Positions 1-9,724 of a stretch of 64,000 bases of DNA are shown one piece after another (the first letter of the stretch is position 1; each line of letters begins with the position of its first letter). The notes below the pieces were generated by a model. It had not been told where the DNA came from and searched no databases. It saw only the letters and a list, made by a program, of their open reading frames with translations. The position numbers were made by a program, and so were the translations under genes. Origin of the DNA: Enterococcus villorum (GTDB taxonomy: Bacteria > Bacillota > Bacilli > Lactobacillales > Enterococcaceae); the NCBI RefSeq assembly GCF_007990225.1, contig NZ_BJWF01000009.1, positions 1-64,000 of the forward strand, read 5' to 3'.

Positions 1-231
1 TTCAAAGAGCTGTCCTTCGGTAATAAGGATGAAAATCTCAAAATATGAGAAGCTATTTCGAGATTTTCATCCTTATTACTCAGGACAAAACGCTCTTTTC
101 ACAACCTCTATCCACGGTGTTCCAGAAGCAACTCCTCAACAATAAGCTCTGATTTTCAAAAATATGAGAAGCTATTTTAGAAAATCATTTCTTATTTGCT
201 CGGAGCTGACCGCCTCTGTCACAACCTCTTC
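1..231. repeat. Intergenic repeat, two ~120-bp units
   Basis: Non-coding stretch directly downstream of the oppA stop codon. Two units share the core AAATATGAGAAGCT at 41-54 and 160-173, about 119 bp apart. The first core lies in the loop of a perfect 18-bp inverted repeat (22-39 with 60-77). The second lies between GATTTTC (151-157) and GAAAATC (180-186). The reverse complement of this region matches 60299-60500 over most of its length, so the two loci carry the same element in opposite orientation. It may run past the left window edge. It resembles the miniature palindromic repeats described in E. faecalis (EFAR type), but membership of that family is my inference. Confidence 0.85.
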
Positions 232-2013
232 TTAAGAACGAGAGGTGTCTGTTACTGTTACTTTCGCCCATGCATTTGGTACATCATATGACCAGTCCCA
301 ATCTTTTACGCGATCGTTTACAGGTAACACTTCTTTACGGAACAATGTTGGAATTGCGTAAGCTTCTTCAAATGCGTATTTTTGCCATTTTGCATAAGCT
401 TCTTTTTGATAATCTGCGTCAAATGCTTTACTTGAATTGATATCATTAATTAATTTAGTATTTTCTTCTGATTCAAAACGAGTGTAGTTAAATGCTGCAT
501 TTGGTCCCCATAGGCCGTTTGGATTTGGATCTGTTCCTGTGCTCCAAGCAGCTTGGTAAATATCAATTTCAGGGTCATCATTTTCTAATTTATCATAGAA
601 TGAGTTAAATTCGATTAAACGTCCAGTTGTGTATTTAACATCTAAACCGATTTTTTTCCATTGTTGTACGTAGTAGTCAGCTAAAGGTTGTGCAGTTTCG
701 CCACCTGACATTGAGGCAAAGTTGATTGTTAGCTTGTTTCCATCTTTGTCTTCACGTAAACCATCGTTGTCAACATCTTTATAACCAGCATCATCTAACA
801 ACTTATTGGCTTTATCAATATCTTGTGTGAATCCTTTTAGGTCACTATCATGGAAAGATTCAAATACTGGTGGAATCAATGATGTTGCATTGCTTCTTAA
901 TCCAGCATAGAAACGCTCGCCGACTGCATCGTTATCTAAGGCATAACCCATTGCTTGACGTAATGATTTATCTGCCATTTTTGAATTTGGATCATATTCT
1001 ACCGTGCTCTTATCAGCGTTCCATTTACCTAGTTTGAATCCTAAGTAAGTATAAGATGTTTGTTCACGTCCTAAGTTTGTATAACCTGAAATTTCTTTAT
1101 AGGTATCATACGTATCCGTAGGCATTTGGAAGATCATATCATAAAGTTTTGAGTTCAAAGCTTCCGTTGCACTAGCTATTGGCAATGATTTCATAGTAAT
1201 TTTTTTCAGTTGTGGTTTGCCGTTCCAATAATATTTATTTGGTAGGTACTCTACGGATTCTCCCGCAACAATATTGCTCATGTAGTAAGGTCCAAAAGTA
1301 ACTGGGTGTTTACGTACTTGATCACTTGATTCCATGTCTTTGATTGCTACGCCTTCAAGAGTATGTTTTGGCGCTGCATATGACCAAATCCCACCACTAG
1401 CTTGTAGCATGCTTGGTTCCACTTTTTTATATTCAATTTCAACTGTTTTGTCATCGACTTTTTTGATTCCAGAAATTGTATCGGCACTTCCACTATGGTA
1501 CTCTTCCATACCAACAATATTTCGGAAATTATCATCATAACGGATACCCGTATAATCTTTATTTCCGATAATCTCATAAGGGAAAATAATATCATCTGCT
1601 GTTACATCTTTTCCGTCAGACCATTTGACATTGTCTTTTAATTTGATCGTTGCTTTTTTTGCATCTTGATCTAAATCTAAAGTTGCTGCGCCATCATTTG
1701 TAATTTTAAAGTCGGCATCATTTGAAAATAGTGCTTCATGTGATGGTGCCATAAATGCTGCATCATAAGAATCTTGATAAAATTCCCATTGAAATAATCC
1801 TTTAAACTGGCTATCTGTCGCTACTGCAGCTTCCAATTCGCCATCTTTCACAGCATCTTTATCATTCTTTGTTGAAATAGGGAATGTTAAATCTTTCTTG
1901 TTATCCCCATTATTTGTTGAACTTCCTGAAGAGCTAGAGCCTCCGCCACTTCCACAAGCAGCTAAAGCCATTACTGAAAACAGTGACACAATACCCAAAA
2001 TCGTTTTCTTCAT
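232..2013 (-). CDS. oppA: Oligopeptide-binding lipoprotein OppA
   Basis: Extracellular substrate-binding lipoprotein of the oligopeptide ABC importer, 593 residues, SBP family 5. The N-terminus has a lipoprotein signal with lipobox LAAC and lipidation at Cys20, followed by a Gly/Ser-rich linker that tethers the protein to the membrane. The start ATG follows a GGGGGAAA ribosome-binding site. It is the last gene of an oppDFBCA operon, 19 nt after oppC. In enterococci OppA-type proteins can also bind peptide pheromones, but nothing in this sequence decides ligand preference. The stop codon abuts the intergenic repeat at 1-231, and no ordinary terminator is visible before it. Confidence 0.95.
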   Translation of the reverse strand: MKKTILGIVSLFSVMALAACGSGGGSSSSGSSTNNGDNKKDLTFPISTKNDKDAVKDGELEAAVATDSQFKGLFQWEFYQDSYDAAFMAPSHEALFSNDADFKITNDGAATLDLDQDAKKATIKLKDNVKWSDGKDVTADDIIFPYEIIGNKDYTGIRYDDNFRNIVGMEEYHSGSADTISGIKKVDDKTVEIEYKKVEPSMLQASGGIWSYAAPKHTLEGVAIKDMESSDQVRKHPVTFGPYYMSNIVAGESVEYLPNKYYWNGKPQLKKITMKSLPIASATEALNSKLYDMIFQMPTDTYDTYKEISGYTNLGREQTSYTYLGFKLGKWNADKSTVEYDPNSKMADKSLRQAMGYALDNDAVGERFYAGLRSNATSLIPPVFESFHDSDLKGFTQDIDKANKLLDDAGYKDVDNDGLREDKDGNKLTINFASMSGGETAQPLADYYVQQWKKIGLDVKYTTGRLIEFNSFYDKLENDDPEIDIYQAAWSTGTDPNPNGLWGPNAAFNYTRFESEENTKLINDINSSKAFDADYQKEAYAKWQKYAFEEAYAIPTLFRKEVLPVNDRVKDWDWSYDVPNAWAKVTVTDTSRS

Positions 2014-2032
2014 TCCATTTCCCCCTATTCTC

Positions 2033-2947
2033 TTAGCCTAGTCGTTGACGTGCATCTGCAGAACGCTTAAATGCTTGTCCAACGTAGTTTATACACAACA
2101 TCAAAACTAAAATTAGGATTGATGCGGGTAACCAGATCCATTGGCGATTCACTAAAACTTCTCCGTTGCTGGCATAACCAATCAATGTCCCTAAACTTGG
2201 AACATTGGCTGGTAAACCGAATCCTAAGAAAGTCAAAGTGGTCTCGATCCCAATATTTGCCGCAAAGTTCATCGTTAAATTGGTGATAATCAATGAACTT
2301 AGGTTGGGCATGATTTCACGGAACATAATGTAAAAATCACTTGTTCCCATTGTCTTTGAAGCACTGACATAATCGCGTCTAGCTTCTGATAATGTTTTAC
2401 TTCTGAATAATCGGGCTTTTGCCACCCAATAAAATGCACTCATAATAAAAATGAAGGAATATACATTGTATTTAGAAATAATTGAAACAAATACAATAAT
2501 GATCAACATAATCGGCAAAATCATAATAAAATCAACTATACGCATTAAAATATTATCGATAATGCCTCCATAAAATCCAGAGATAATCCCTAAGCCTACT
2601 CCGATAATTGAGGTAATGACTGTGATCGCAAACCCGATCGTAACAGAGTTTCTAGCACCAATAATCAATTGTCCTAAAACATCACGTCCACCTTCATCGG
2701 CTCCTAAAATAAATTTCGTTCCTTCAGTAGAAACAGAGCCTGGAGCAGCGTATTTATCAAAGATACTGACATACATTACTTTATCTTGATCAATAAATTT
2801 TGCACCTATAAAAATGATTAAAAGTAAAACTACAAGTAAGCCTAACGAAAAAATGGCTATTTTATCTTTTTTAAATTCACGTGCAATCATTCGCATCCCC
2901 ATTGGTGGAATACTTTCTTGCACAACTTCTTTCTTTTTATCACTCAT
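2033..2947 (-). CDS. oppC: Oligopeptide ABC permease OppC
   Basis: Membrane subunit of the oligopeptide importer, 304 residues, binding-protein-dependent transport family. A cytosolic N-terminus of about 25 residues precedes the first transmembrane helix, as is usual for OppC/DppC. A short extracellular region containing GADEGGRDVLGQ leads into five further helices. The EAA-type loop that contacts the ATPases lies around the segment reading SARRDYVSASKTMG (close to EARRDYVxAA in the family). It lies 30 nt downstream of oppB and 19 nt upstream of oppA, so it is surely co-transcribed and pairs with OppB. Confidence 0.95.
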   Translation of the reverse strand: MSDKKKEVVQESIPPMGMRMIAREFKKDKIAIFSLGLLVVLLLIIFIGAKFIDQDKVMYVSIFDKYAAPGSVSTEGTKFILGADEGGRDVLGQLIIGARNSVTIGFAITVITSIIGVGLGIISGFYGGIIDNILMRIVDFIMILPIMLIIIVFVSIISKYNVYSFIFIMSAFYWVAKARLFRSKTLSEARRDYVSASKTMGTSDFYIMFREIMPNLSSLIITNLTMNFAANIGIETTLTFLGFGLPANVPSLGTLIGYASNGEVLVNRQWIWLPASILILVLMLCINYVGQAFKRSADARQRLG

Positions 2948-2977
2948 TTGTCTCTCCTCCTTTTCTGATTGATTTTA

Positions 2978-3940
2978 TTATTGGATACGTATACGTGGAT
3001 CAACAATGCTCATGATAATATCTGATAGCAATGTTCCTATCAACGTCGCAATTCCTAAAATCAATACTAAGGATGTGATAACGGTGTAATCTCGTTGTCC
3101 GATAGAGTCAATAAACAATTTCCCGACACCTGGATAACCGAAAATCTTTTCAATAACTACTGAACCAGCAATTAAAGAAGTGATTTCGTAGCCCATTTGT
3201 GAAGCCATTGGTAAAGCCGCATTTCGGAAAATATGACGACTAAACACTTTGTTGGTTGGTACCCCTTTTGAACGGGCAGTTCGCACAAAGTCTAACGATT
3301 TTGAATCGATCACTTCACTTCTTAAATACTGAATCGTTACCGCAGTAGCTAAAAAAGCTTGAGTGATTGATGGTAATATAATATATTTCATCCGGTCAAT
3401 TAACTGGGTGAAAAATCCACCTTGCAATCCTAGCGTTTGAGAGCCACTCGTTGGAAACCAACCTAAACGGTACCCGAAAACAAATAGCATGATTAAACCA
3501 AAAATAAATAACGGTACAGCAAAGCTAAAGAAGTTGTAGATTACCACTGCTTTGTCTAAAATCGAGTTTTGATATCTTCCCGCTAACATACCTAATGGCA
3601 CAGCAATTAAATAAGTAATAATAACAGTTAAAATAGATAAATAAAGGGTGTTGATGATACGCTCACCAATTAAGTCAGCAACTGAACGTTTGTATAAGAA
3701 ACTTTGACCAAAATCTCCTTGTAAAGCATTTCCGATCCAACGGAAATATTGGACATACCAAGGATCATTTAAACCAGCGGCTTGTCGCATTTGTTCAATA
3801 ACTGCTGGGTCTTGGTTTGGATTGATCAAACCAGTAAATGGATCTCCAGGCATTGCTTTGGCCAACATGAAGATCAACACACTAAGAATAATTACTTGCG
3901 GAATCATTAATAACACACGTCGTAAAATCGTTTTCCACAT
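2978..3940 (-). CDS. oppB: Oligopeptide ABC permease OppB
   Basis: Membrane subunit pairing with OppC, 320 residues with six predicted helices. It has the OppB/DppB architecture: helix 1 at the very N-terminus, then the conserved AMPGDPF motif. The conserved coupling-loop segment DFVRTARSKGV lies before the last helices. The ATG overlaps the oppF stop by one nucleotide (TAATG) and is preceded by GGAGGTG, which suggests translational coupling. The C-terminus has the family ending DPRIRI. Confidence 0.95.
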   Translation of the reverse strand: MWKTILRRVLLMIPQVIILSVLIFMLAKAMPGDPFTGLINPNQDPAVIEQMRQAAGLNDPWYVQYFRWIGNALQGDFGQSFLYKRSVADLIGERIINTLYLSILTVIITYLIAVPLGMLAGRYQNSILDKAVVIYNFFSFAVPLFIFGLIMLFVFGYRLGWFPTSGSQTLGLQGGFFTQLIDRMKYIILPSITQAFLATAVTIQYLRSEVIDSKSLDFVRTARSKGVPTNKVFSRHIFRNAALPMASQMGYEITSLIAGSVVIEKIFGYPGVGKLFIDSIGQRDYTVITSLVLILGIATLIGTLLSDIIMSIVDPRIRIQ

Positions 3941-4884
3941 TAGCTAGCACCTCCATCTTTCAACGCTACTTTATGCGTCGGTGTAATTGTACGGAGATCG
4001 TACACTCGACCAGTTGCATCATAGTACTCCTTTTGATTTTGGATGTACTCACGTTCTACTCTTCGACGATTTTCTTTATGAAATTCGCGATTTTCTACGT
4101 CAATGCGAGGGATAGCAGAAAGCAAACGTTTGGTATAGATGTGACGTGGGTCGTTATAAATGTCTTCACGCGTTCCAATTTCAACAAATCTTCCTTTATA
4201 CATAATAGCGATATTATCACACATGTGCTTAACGACACCTAAATCGTGAGAAATGAATAAATAACTCAATCCAAACTCTTGTTGGATTCGTTTCATGAAA
4301 TTTAGTACTTGCGCCTGTACAGATAAATCCAAGGCCGAAACAGGTTCATCTGCTACGATCAATTTAGGACTTGTAGCAACCGCCCGAGCAACACCTAAAC
4401 GTTGACGCTGACCTCCTGAAAATTCATGAGGATATTTATATAAAGCATCTTCTGGCATCCCAACAATGTCCAGTAGATTTTTCACTTTCTTCTTTTCCTC
4501 TTGGTCGCTCAAGCGTTCAAAATTCCGAATGGGCTCAGCAATGATATCTAATACTCGTTTTTTAGGATTTAAACTAGACATTGAATCCTGAAAAATCATT
4601 TGGACATCTTTGTTATAACCAATTTTGCTACGGTTACTTTTTTGTGTCACATCTTTGCCTTCATAAATAATTTGACCAGAGGTGACTTTTTCTAAACCCA
4701 CCACCGCTTTTCCGGTCGTTGATTTTCCAGATCCTGATTCACCAACTAATCCGTAAGTTTTTCCTTTTTCAATAATGAAATCAACACCATCTACCGCATA
4801 AACATGATCCGTTACTCGATTAAAGAACCCACTGCGAATAGGATAGTGAACTTTCAAATCATTGATTGTGATTAATTCTGACAT
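3940..4884 (-). CDS. oppF: Oligopeptide ABC ATPase OppF
   Basis: One of the two ATPases that power the permease, 314 residues. Walker A GESGSGKST is at residues 48-56, the signature FSGGQ at 155-159 and Walker B LIVADEP at 175-181. An oligopeptide/dipeptide transporter C-terminal extension follows. The gene starts directly after oppD with no real spacer and overlaps oppB by one base. The operon order D-F-B-C-A is the one known from lactococcal opp. Confidence 0.95.
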   Translation of the reverse strand: MSELITINDLKVHYPIRSGFFNRVTDHVYAVDGVDFIIEKGKTYGLVGESGSGKSTTGKAVVGLEKVTSGQIIYEGKDVTQKSNRSKIGYNKDVQMIFQDSMSSLNPKKRVLDIIAEPIRNFERLSDQEEKKKVKNLLDIVGMPEDALYKYPHEFSGGQRQRLGVARAVATSPKLIVADEPVSALDLSVQAQVLNFMKRIQQEFGLSYLFISHDLGVVKHMCDNIAIMYKGRFVEIGTREDIYNDPRHIYTKRLLSAIPRIDVENREFHKENRRRVEREYIQNQKEYYDATGRVYDLRTITPTHKVALKDGGAS

Positions 4885-5889
4885 CTACACCTCTCCTTTT
4901 TCGTCTCTAAAGTGGAAATGTTTATAACATGAGCAGCGAACCAAATGATTCGGGGCAATTTCATGAAGTACAGGGTTTTCTTCGTGATCACTTGCGGGGA
5001 TCCAAGGAATACGCGGAGCAAAACGACAGCCGGTGCGTGGCATGTTCTTTAAAGAAGGAACGACACCTTCAATCACGTGCAATTCTGCTTCATGGTTTCC
5101 TTCTTGAGGAATCGAATTTAGTAATGAACGTGTATATGGATGTTTTGGATTTTCAAATAATTCTTTGACTCCGGCCACTTCAACAAATTGACCACCGTAC
5201 ATAACAGCTACACGATCAGCCATTTCAGCCACTACCCCTAAGTCATGGGTAATGAGAATAATTCCTGTCTTGGTTTCTTCTTGCAAATCTTTTAATAGAT
5301 CAAGTATTTGTGCTTGAATCGTTACGTCTAACGCAGTCGTTGGTTCATCTGCAATAACGATCGGTGGTTTACATGCGATGGCAATAGCAATGATCACCCG
5401 TTGCCTCATCCCACCTGATAATTCGTGAGGGTATTGTCGTCCTACTCTGGCAGGGTTAGGAATTCCCACTTGTTCTAATAATTCTAAAGCACGTGCTTGC
5501 CGTTGTTCTGCATTCATTTTTGTGTGATACGACAAACCTTCTTTGATTTGATCTTCAATTCGCATCAAAGGGTTTAACGCTGATAATGGGTCTTGGAAAA
5601 TCATACCTATATCATTCCCACGAATTTTGTTATATAAAGTTTCGTTTAATTCGATCAAGTTCAAATCGTTATATAGAATTTCACCGGTAATTTTGGTGTT
5701 ATTTGGATCAAGTAGTCCCATAATAGTAGTAGCCAATGCACTTTTTCCGCACCCAGATTCTCCAACGATGGCTAGGATTTCGTTTTTATCTAATGTAAAA
5801 GAAACGTCGTCTACTGCATCGTAATATTCATCTTTAAGACGGAAGCCTGTATGTAGGTTTTGAACATCTAATAGTTGATTATCTGACAA
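4885..5889 (-). CDS. oppD: Oligopeptide ABC ATPase OppD
   Basis: First gene of the opp operon, 334 residues. I place the start at TTG 5889 because AGAGAGGGG lies seven bases upstream. The longer open frame up to 5949 has no ribosome-binding site and would add 20 residues not typical of the family. Walker A GESGCGKS is at 43-50, signature LSGGM at 157-161 and Walker B IVIADEP at 177-183. The C-terminal oligopeptide-transporter motif is altered: the usual second cysteine of GCRFAPRCPW is isoleucine here, although three cysteines remain in the tail. The 5' leader is about 110 nt. Confidence 0.92.
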   Translation of the reverse strand: MSDNQLLDVQNLHTGFRLKDEYYDAVDDVSFTLDKNEILAIVGESGCGKSALATTIMGLLDPNNTKITGEILYNDLNLIELNETLYNKIRGNDIGMIFQDPLSALNPLMRIEDQIKEGLSYHTKMNAEQRQARALELLEQVGIPNPARVGRQYPHELSGGMRQRVIIAIAIACKPPIVIADEPTTALDVTIQAQILDLLKDLQEETKTGIILITHDLGVVAEMADRVAVMYGGQFVEVAGVKELFENPKHPYTRSLLNSIPQEGNHEAELHVIEGVVPSLKNMPRTGCRFAPRIPWIPASDHEENPVLHEIAPNHLVRCSCYKHFHFRDEKGEV

Positions 5890-6007
5890 TCGAATACCCC
5901 TCTCTGCTTCCCTAGATGGAAGTTTTATTAATAAAAAAAGATAATACACACAATAAAGCGTTTTATAATAAACGTTATTCTAAGGATAGTGTAATATATT
6001 ATTAATA

Positions 6008-6036
6008 ATTATATATAAAACCTTTTCACAATGCAA
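6008..6036 (-). promoter_or_regulatory. opp operon promoter
   Basis: On the minus strand, -35 TTGCAT (6031-6036) and -10 TATAAT (6008-6013) are separated by 17 bp. This is nearly consensus and sits about 115 bp upstream of the oppD start. Transcription start is predicted near 6001. Confidence 0.8.
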
Positions 6037-6058
6037 GATAATTTCGAATTGCTGACAG

Positions 6059-6073
6059 AATTGTCAGAAAAAT
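6059..6073. promoter_or_regulatory. Candidate CodY box upstream of opp
   Basis: AATTGTCAGAAAAAT matches the CodY consensus AATTTTCWGAAAATT at 13 of 15 positions. It lies about 22 bp upstream of the opp -35 element, overlapping a CTGAC/GTCAG dyad at 6052-6067. CodY represses opp operons in lactococci when branched-chain amino acids and GTP are high. Control of this operon is inferred. Confidence 0.6.
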
Positions 6074-6112
6074 GAATGAAAAAAACGCACCATATTATAG
6101 AAAAATTAAAAA

Positions 6113-6151
6113 AAAAGTGAGTAAAGACCAACTAGATCTTTACTCACTTTT
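6113..6151 (-). terminator. Terminator of acpB/plsX operon
   Basis: A stem of about 15 bp (6113-6127 with 6137-6151) with a 9-nt loop, followed on the minus strand by a run of T (A tract ending at 6116). It separates the lipid operon from the opp promoter. Confidence 0.9.
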
Positions 6152-6161
6152 ATAGTGACAA

Positions 6162-6404
6162 TTAATTAAGATGAGCGCTAATATAATCAACCGCACCACC
6201 AACTGTTTCAATTTGTTCAGCATCTTCATCAGAAATTTCTGTTCCAAACTCATCTTCGAGTTCCAAAACAAATTCCATGATACTGATTGAATCAGCTTTT
6301 AGGTCATCTTTGATATTTAATTCATCAGTTACTTTATCTGTATCAATTTCAAAATGATTTGAAATAATTTTCGCTACTTTATTAAATACATCTTCACGTG
6401 ACAA
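6162..6404 (-). CDS. acpB: Auxiliary acyl carrier protein AcpB
   Basis: Acyl carrier protein, 80 residues. Start is TTG 6404, eight bases after GGAGG. A frame opening at 6422 would swallow this ribosome-binding site. The phosphopantetheine attachment site is the serine in KADSIS, where the family usually has DSL followed by D/E. E. faecalis carries two ACPs: one in the fab cluster, and an atypical second one beside plsX that acts with exogenous fatty acids. Position next to plsX and the atypical DSIS motif fit the second type. The assignment as acpB rather than the main ACP rests on that context. Confidence 0.82.
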   Translation of the reverse strand: MSREDVFNKVAKIISNHFEIDTDKVTDELNIKDDLKADSISIMEFVLELEDEFGTEISDEDAEQIETVGGAVDYISAHLN

Positions 6405-6521
6405 TGTTTTCACCTCCAACAATTATCAAAATTGTCGATTTCCTTCACCCAAGCCCATTTTACTGGCATTTTAAAGGAATGTCCACCTTTTTTTCTATTC
6501 GTTTTTTGTAATAAAAAAATA

Positions 6522-7523
6522 CTATTCTGCATTTTTTTCAAATTGCTCTACTAGTTGCCCTACTACATTTGTTTCAAGCATTGTATGAATTTGTCGGATA
6601 GTATATCTCACTGCATCAGGTCCAGTTGCTCCATGTGTCTTGATAACTGGCGCCTTTAGACCAAAAAGCACTGCACCACCATGTTTGGAATAATCCATTT
6701 CTGATTTTAGGGAACGCAAACCATCTTTTAAGAGCATCGCCCCCATTTTACCTTTTAACCCTTCATTTAAAATAGCTGATTTTAACAGGTTCATCATATT
6801 CATAGCAGTTCCTTCAATGGATTTTAATACCGCATTTCCAGTAAAACCATCTGTTACCACAACATCTGCTATCCCATTTAATAGTTCTCTCGCTTCAACA
6901 TTTCCTATGAAATTCAAACTTGTTTCATTTTGGAGTAATTCAAACGCTTTTTTTGTCAATTCGCTGCCTTTTGTGGCTTCTGTCCCATTGTTCAATAGGG
7001 CAACACGAGGCCGACCGATTCCACGTACTTTTCTTGCATAAAATGAACCTAAAATACCATACTGCAACAGATGTTCTGGTTTATTTTCAGCATTAGCACC
7101 TAAATCAAGCATGTCAAATCCTTCATCTGTTTTTCCTACGACAGGTAAAGTGGACATTAATCCTGGGCGTTCAATGTTCTTAATCCGTCCGACAATAAAT
7201 AATCCGGCAGCCAATAACGCTCCAGTGTTTCCAGCTGAAAAGATCGCATCTGCCTCACCATTTTTCACTGCTTGTGCTGCTAAAACCATCGAAGCATTCT
7301 TTTTTCGACGGATCGCCTTAACTGGTTCATCCTCACTATTGATTTTTTCATCTGTATGAACGATTGTGAGATTATTTTCAGTTGTTAAGTATTTTCTAAT
7401 TTCTGATTCCTTACCATAAAGGATAAATTCCACATCTGGGAAATCTTTTTGTGCTAAAGCCACACCTTCCACGATTGCTTGTGGTGCGTGATCTCCACCC
7501 ATTGCATCTACGGCAATTCTCAT
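6522..7523 (-). CDS. plsX: Phosphate acyltransferase PlsX
   Basis: Converts acyl-ACP and phosphate to acyl-phosphate for PlsY in phospholipid synthesis; a peripheral membrane protein of 333 residues. It opens with [14 protein letters not shown], the family hallmark, and contains the conserved GATGPDAVR near the C-terminus. The ATG at 7523 is chosen because AAGGAGTG lies eight bases upstream. It is followed by the ACP gene 117 nt later and preceded by recG at 47 nt, so it is part of the fakA-recG-plsX-acpB run. Confidence 0.95.
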   Translation of the reverse strand: MRIAVDAMGGDHAPQAIVEGVALAQKDFPDVEFILYGKESEIRKYLTTENNLTIVHTDEKINSEDEPVKAIRRKKNASMVLAAQAVKNGEADAIFSAGNTGALLAAGLFIVGRIKNIERPGLMSTLPVVGKTDEGFDMLDLGANAENKPEHLLQYGILGSFYARKVRGIGRPRVALLNNGTEATKGSELTKKAFELLQNETSLNFIGNVEARELLNGIADVVVTDGFTGNAVLKSIEGTAMNMMNLLKSAILNEGLKGKMGAMLLKDGLRSLKSEMDYSKHGGAVLFGLKAPVIKTHGATGPDAVRYTIRQIHTMLETNVVGQLVEQFEKNAE

Positions 7524-7570
7524 TATTTCCACTCCTTTTTTATCATCACTATAAAGTATAGCACAGTCTA

Positions 7571-9607
7571 TTAATCAAAATAATGATTATCTTGAATTTC
7601 CATTTCTAGGCTGTTGACTAAATTCCGATATTCTGGCAAAAATTGCCAGTTTTTCAGTTCCCACACTTTCTGTGCTTCCTCACGAGCAACCTCTAATACA
7701 TGGCTATCTGCTACAAGATCAGCAATAGCAAATTGTGGTAACCCTGATTGGCGGAAACCAAACACTTCCCCTGGTCCACGCAGTTCCAAATCTTTCTCAC
7801 TTAAAACGAAACCATTGTTAGTCTCTGTCATGATTTTCATCCGTTCAACTCCTAGTTCATTTTTAGGATTCGCTACTAACACACAATAAGAAGCATCACT
7901 GCCACGTCCTACTCGTCCTCTTAATTGATGCAGTTGCGCTAATCCAAAACGATCAGCATCCATGATTAGCATAACTGTAGCATTTGGAACATTGACACCC
8001 ACTTCAATCACCGTTGTCGAAACAAGAATCTGTAGTTTGTTTTCTTTGAAAGCTTCCATGATTGTTTCTTTTTCTTGGTTCTTCATTTTACCATGTAACA
8101 ATCCTACTTCAAACTGAGGAGCAAATAGCGCACTTAATTTTTCATAAATTTCGACGGCATTTTTGACATCTAAGGCTTCTGATTCTTCAATTAATGGACA
8201 GATAACATACATTTGATGCCCCTTAGCTAGTTCCTTTCCGGTCCATTCTAATACATTGTTCAATTGAGGAGTTCGTACCCACCGTGTTTCAATGGGAATA
8301 CGCCCAGCAGGAAGTTCATCAATCATTGAAACATCCATCTCTCCATATGCCGTAATAGCCAACGTTCGAGGAATCGGTGTAGCCGTCATAAATAAAACAT
8401 CCGGACGCCAGCCCTTTTCTCTTAGTACCTTTCGTTGATTGACGCCAAAACGATGTTGTTCATCCGTAATTACTAACCCCAAGTTCTGAAATTCAACACC
8501 TTCTTGAATCAACGCATGCGTACCCACCAGTATATCTATTTCTCCTTGTTCTAATAACACAAGTAGATCTCTACGCTCTTTTGCTTTGGTTGATCCTGTT
8601 AACAACGCAATTCTTACTTCTTGAGGGTCAAAGAGATTCAGAAGACTGTCCATATGCTGTTGTGCCAAAATTTCAGTGGGTACCATTAACGCTCCTTGAA
8701 ACCCAGCAGTAACCGTTGCATACAAAGCAATCGCTGCGACGATTGTTTTTCCACTTCCTACATCTCCTTGCAATAGCCGTTGCATATGATATGGACTTCT
8801 TAAATCACGACAGATTTCATTTGTTACTCTTTTTTGCGCATTCGTCAATTCAAAAGGTAGCGTTTGGATAAAATGTTTCAATTTCTGAATATCGTATAAA
8901 ATTTCAATCCCATTTGATTCTGCTTTTTCTGATTTTTTTAGCCCTTGCAATCTCATTTGAAATAAAAAGAATTCTTCAAATACAACTCTTCGCTTGGCCT
9001 GATGGTTTTCTTCATGATTTTTTGGAAAATGCATACTTTTTACAGCCGTTGAGCGATCCAGCAAACGGTATTTATCAACTAAACTCACAGGAAGATTTTC
9101 TTCTATCAATGTGCCATACTCTTCAAATCCTCTTCTAATTAAGTCAACGAGGGTCGTTTGACGAATCGATTTATTGACATGATAAATCGGAGAAAAATCA
9201 TCGGCTGATTGGGAGCCTAAGATTTTCATACCGTTTAAGGATTTGCGCTTTGCATCCCATTTTCCGTAAACAGCAATTTCTTCTGATAAAATAATTTTTT
9301 CTTTCAAATAAGGCTGATTAAAAAAAGAAACATTGAACACGGCATGATCTTGCATCATACGAAATTGAAGTCGATTCTTTTTATAGCCAAAACGGCTCAT
9401 CACTGGCGGCGAAACGACTAATCCTTTTATCGTCACTTTTTCTTGATCGAGGATTTCATTTAAATTTCTTTCTTGAATATCTTCATAACGAAAAGGATAA
9501 TAAGTCAGTAAGTCTTCGATTGTATGTATCCCTAAACTAGCAAGGCTTTCCGCTCTTTTTCCACCTACACCCGCTAACATAGTTACTGGATCACTTAAAG
9601 AACGCAT
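7571..9607 (-). CDS. recG: ATP-dependent DNA helicase RecG
   Basis: Branch-migration helicase that reverses stalled forks and processes Holliday junctions, 678 residues. An N-terminal OB-fold wedge region is followed by motif I GDVGSGKT at 281-288 and the DEQH box at 382-385. The conserved C-terminal LRGRVGRG and FGFRQSG segments are present. The ATG at 9607 is chosen because GAAGGAGG stands just upstream. A hairpin lies between fakA and recG. Confidence 0.96.
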   Translation of the reverse strand: MRSLSDPVTMLAGVGGKRAESLASLGIHTIEDLLTYYPFRYEDIQERNLNEILDQEKVTIKGLVVSPPVMSRFGYKKNRLQFRMMQDHAVFNVSFFNQPYLKEKIILSEEIAVYGKWDAKRKSLNGMKILGSQSADDFSPIYHVNKSIRQTTLVDLIRRGFEEYGTLIEENLPVSLVDKYRLLDRSTAVKSMHFPKNHEENHQAKRRVVFEEFFLFQMRLQGLKKSEKAESNGIEILYDIQKLKHFIQTLPFELTNAQKRVTNEICRDLRSPYHMQRLLQGDVGSGKTIVAAIALYATVTAGFQGALMVPTEILAQQHMDSLLNLFDPQEVRIALLTGSTKAKERRDLLVLLEQGEIDILVGTHALIQEGVEFQNLGLVITDEQHRFGVNQRKVLREKGWRPDVLFMTATPIPRTLAITAYGEMDVSMIDELPAGRIPIETRWVRTPQLNNVLEWTGKELAKGHQMYVICPLIEESEALDVKNAVEIYEKLSALFAPQFEVGLLHGKMKNQEKETIMEAFKENKLQILVSTTVIEVGVNVPNATVMLIMDADRFGLAQLHQLRGRVGRGSDASYCVLVANPKNELGVERMKIMTETNNGFVLSEKDLELRGPGEVFGFRQSGLPQFAIADLVADSHVLEVAREEAQKVWELKNWQFLPEYRNLVNSLEMEIQDNHYFD

Positions 9608-9647
9608 GCATATTCCTCCTTCACGTATAGTCGTCATTCATTCCTTA

Positions 9648-9687
9648 GAAATAGGGCTGCACCAACGACATGGCACAGCCCTATTTC
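9648..9687. terminator. Hairpin between fakA and recG
   Basis: A 12-bp perfect stem (9648-9659 with 9676-9687). It has only a weak T run on either strand, so it may be a partial terminator or attenuator within the operon. Confidence 0.5.
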
Positions 9688-9724
9688 TTTAACAAACAAT
9701 GAAAATCGAAATGTTTTTTCGTCT

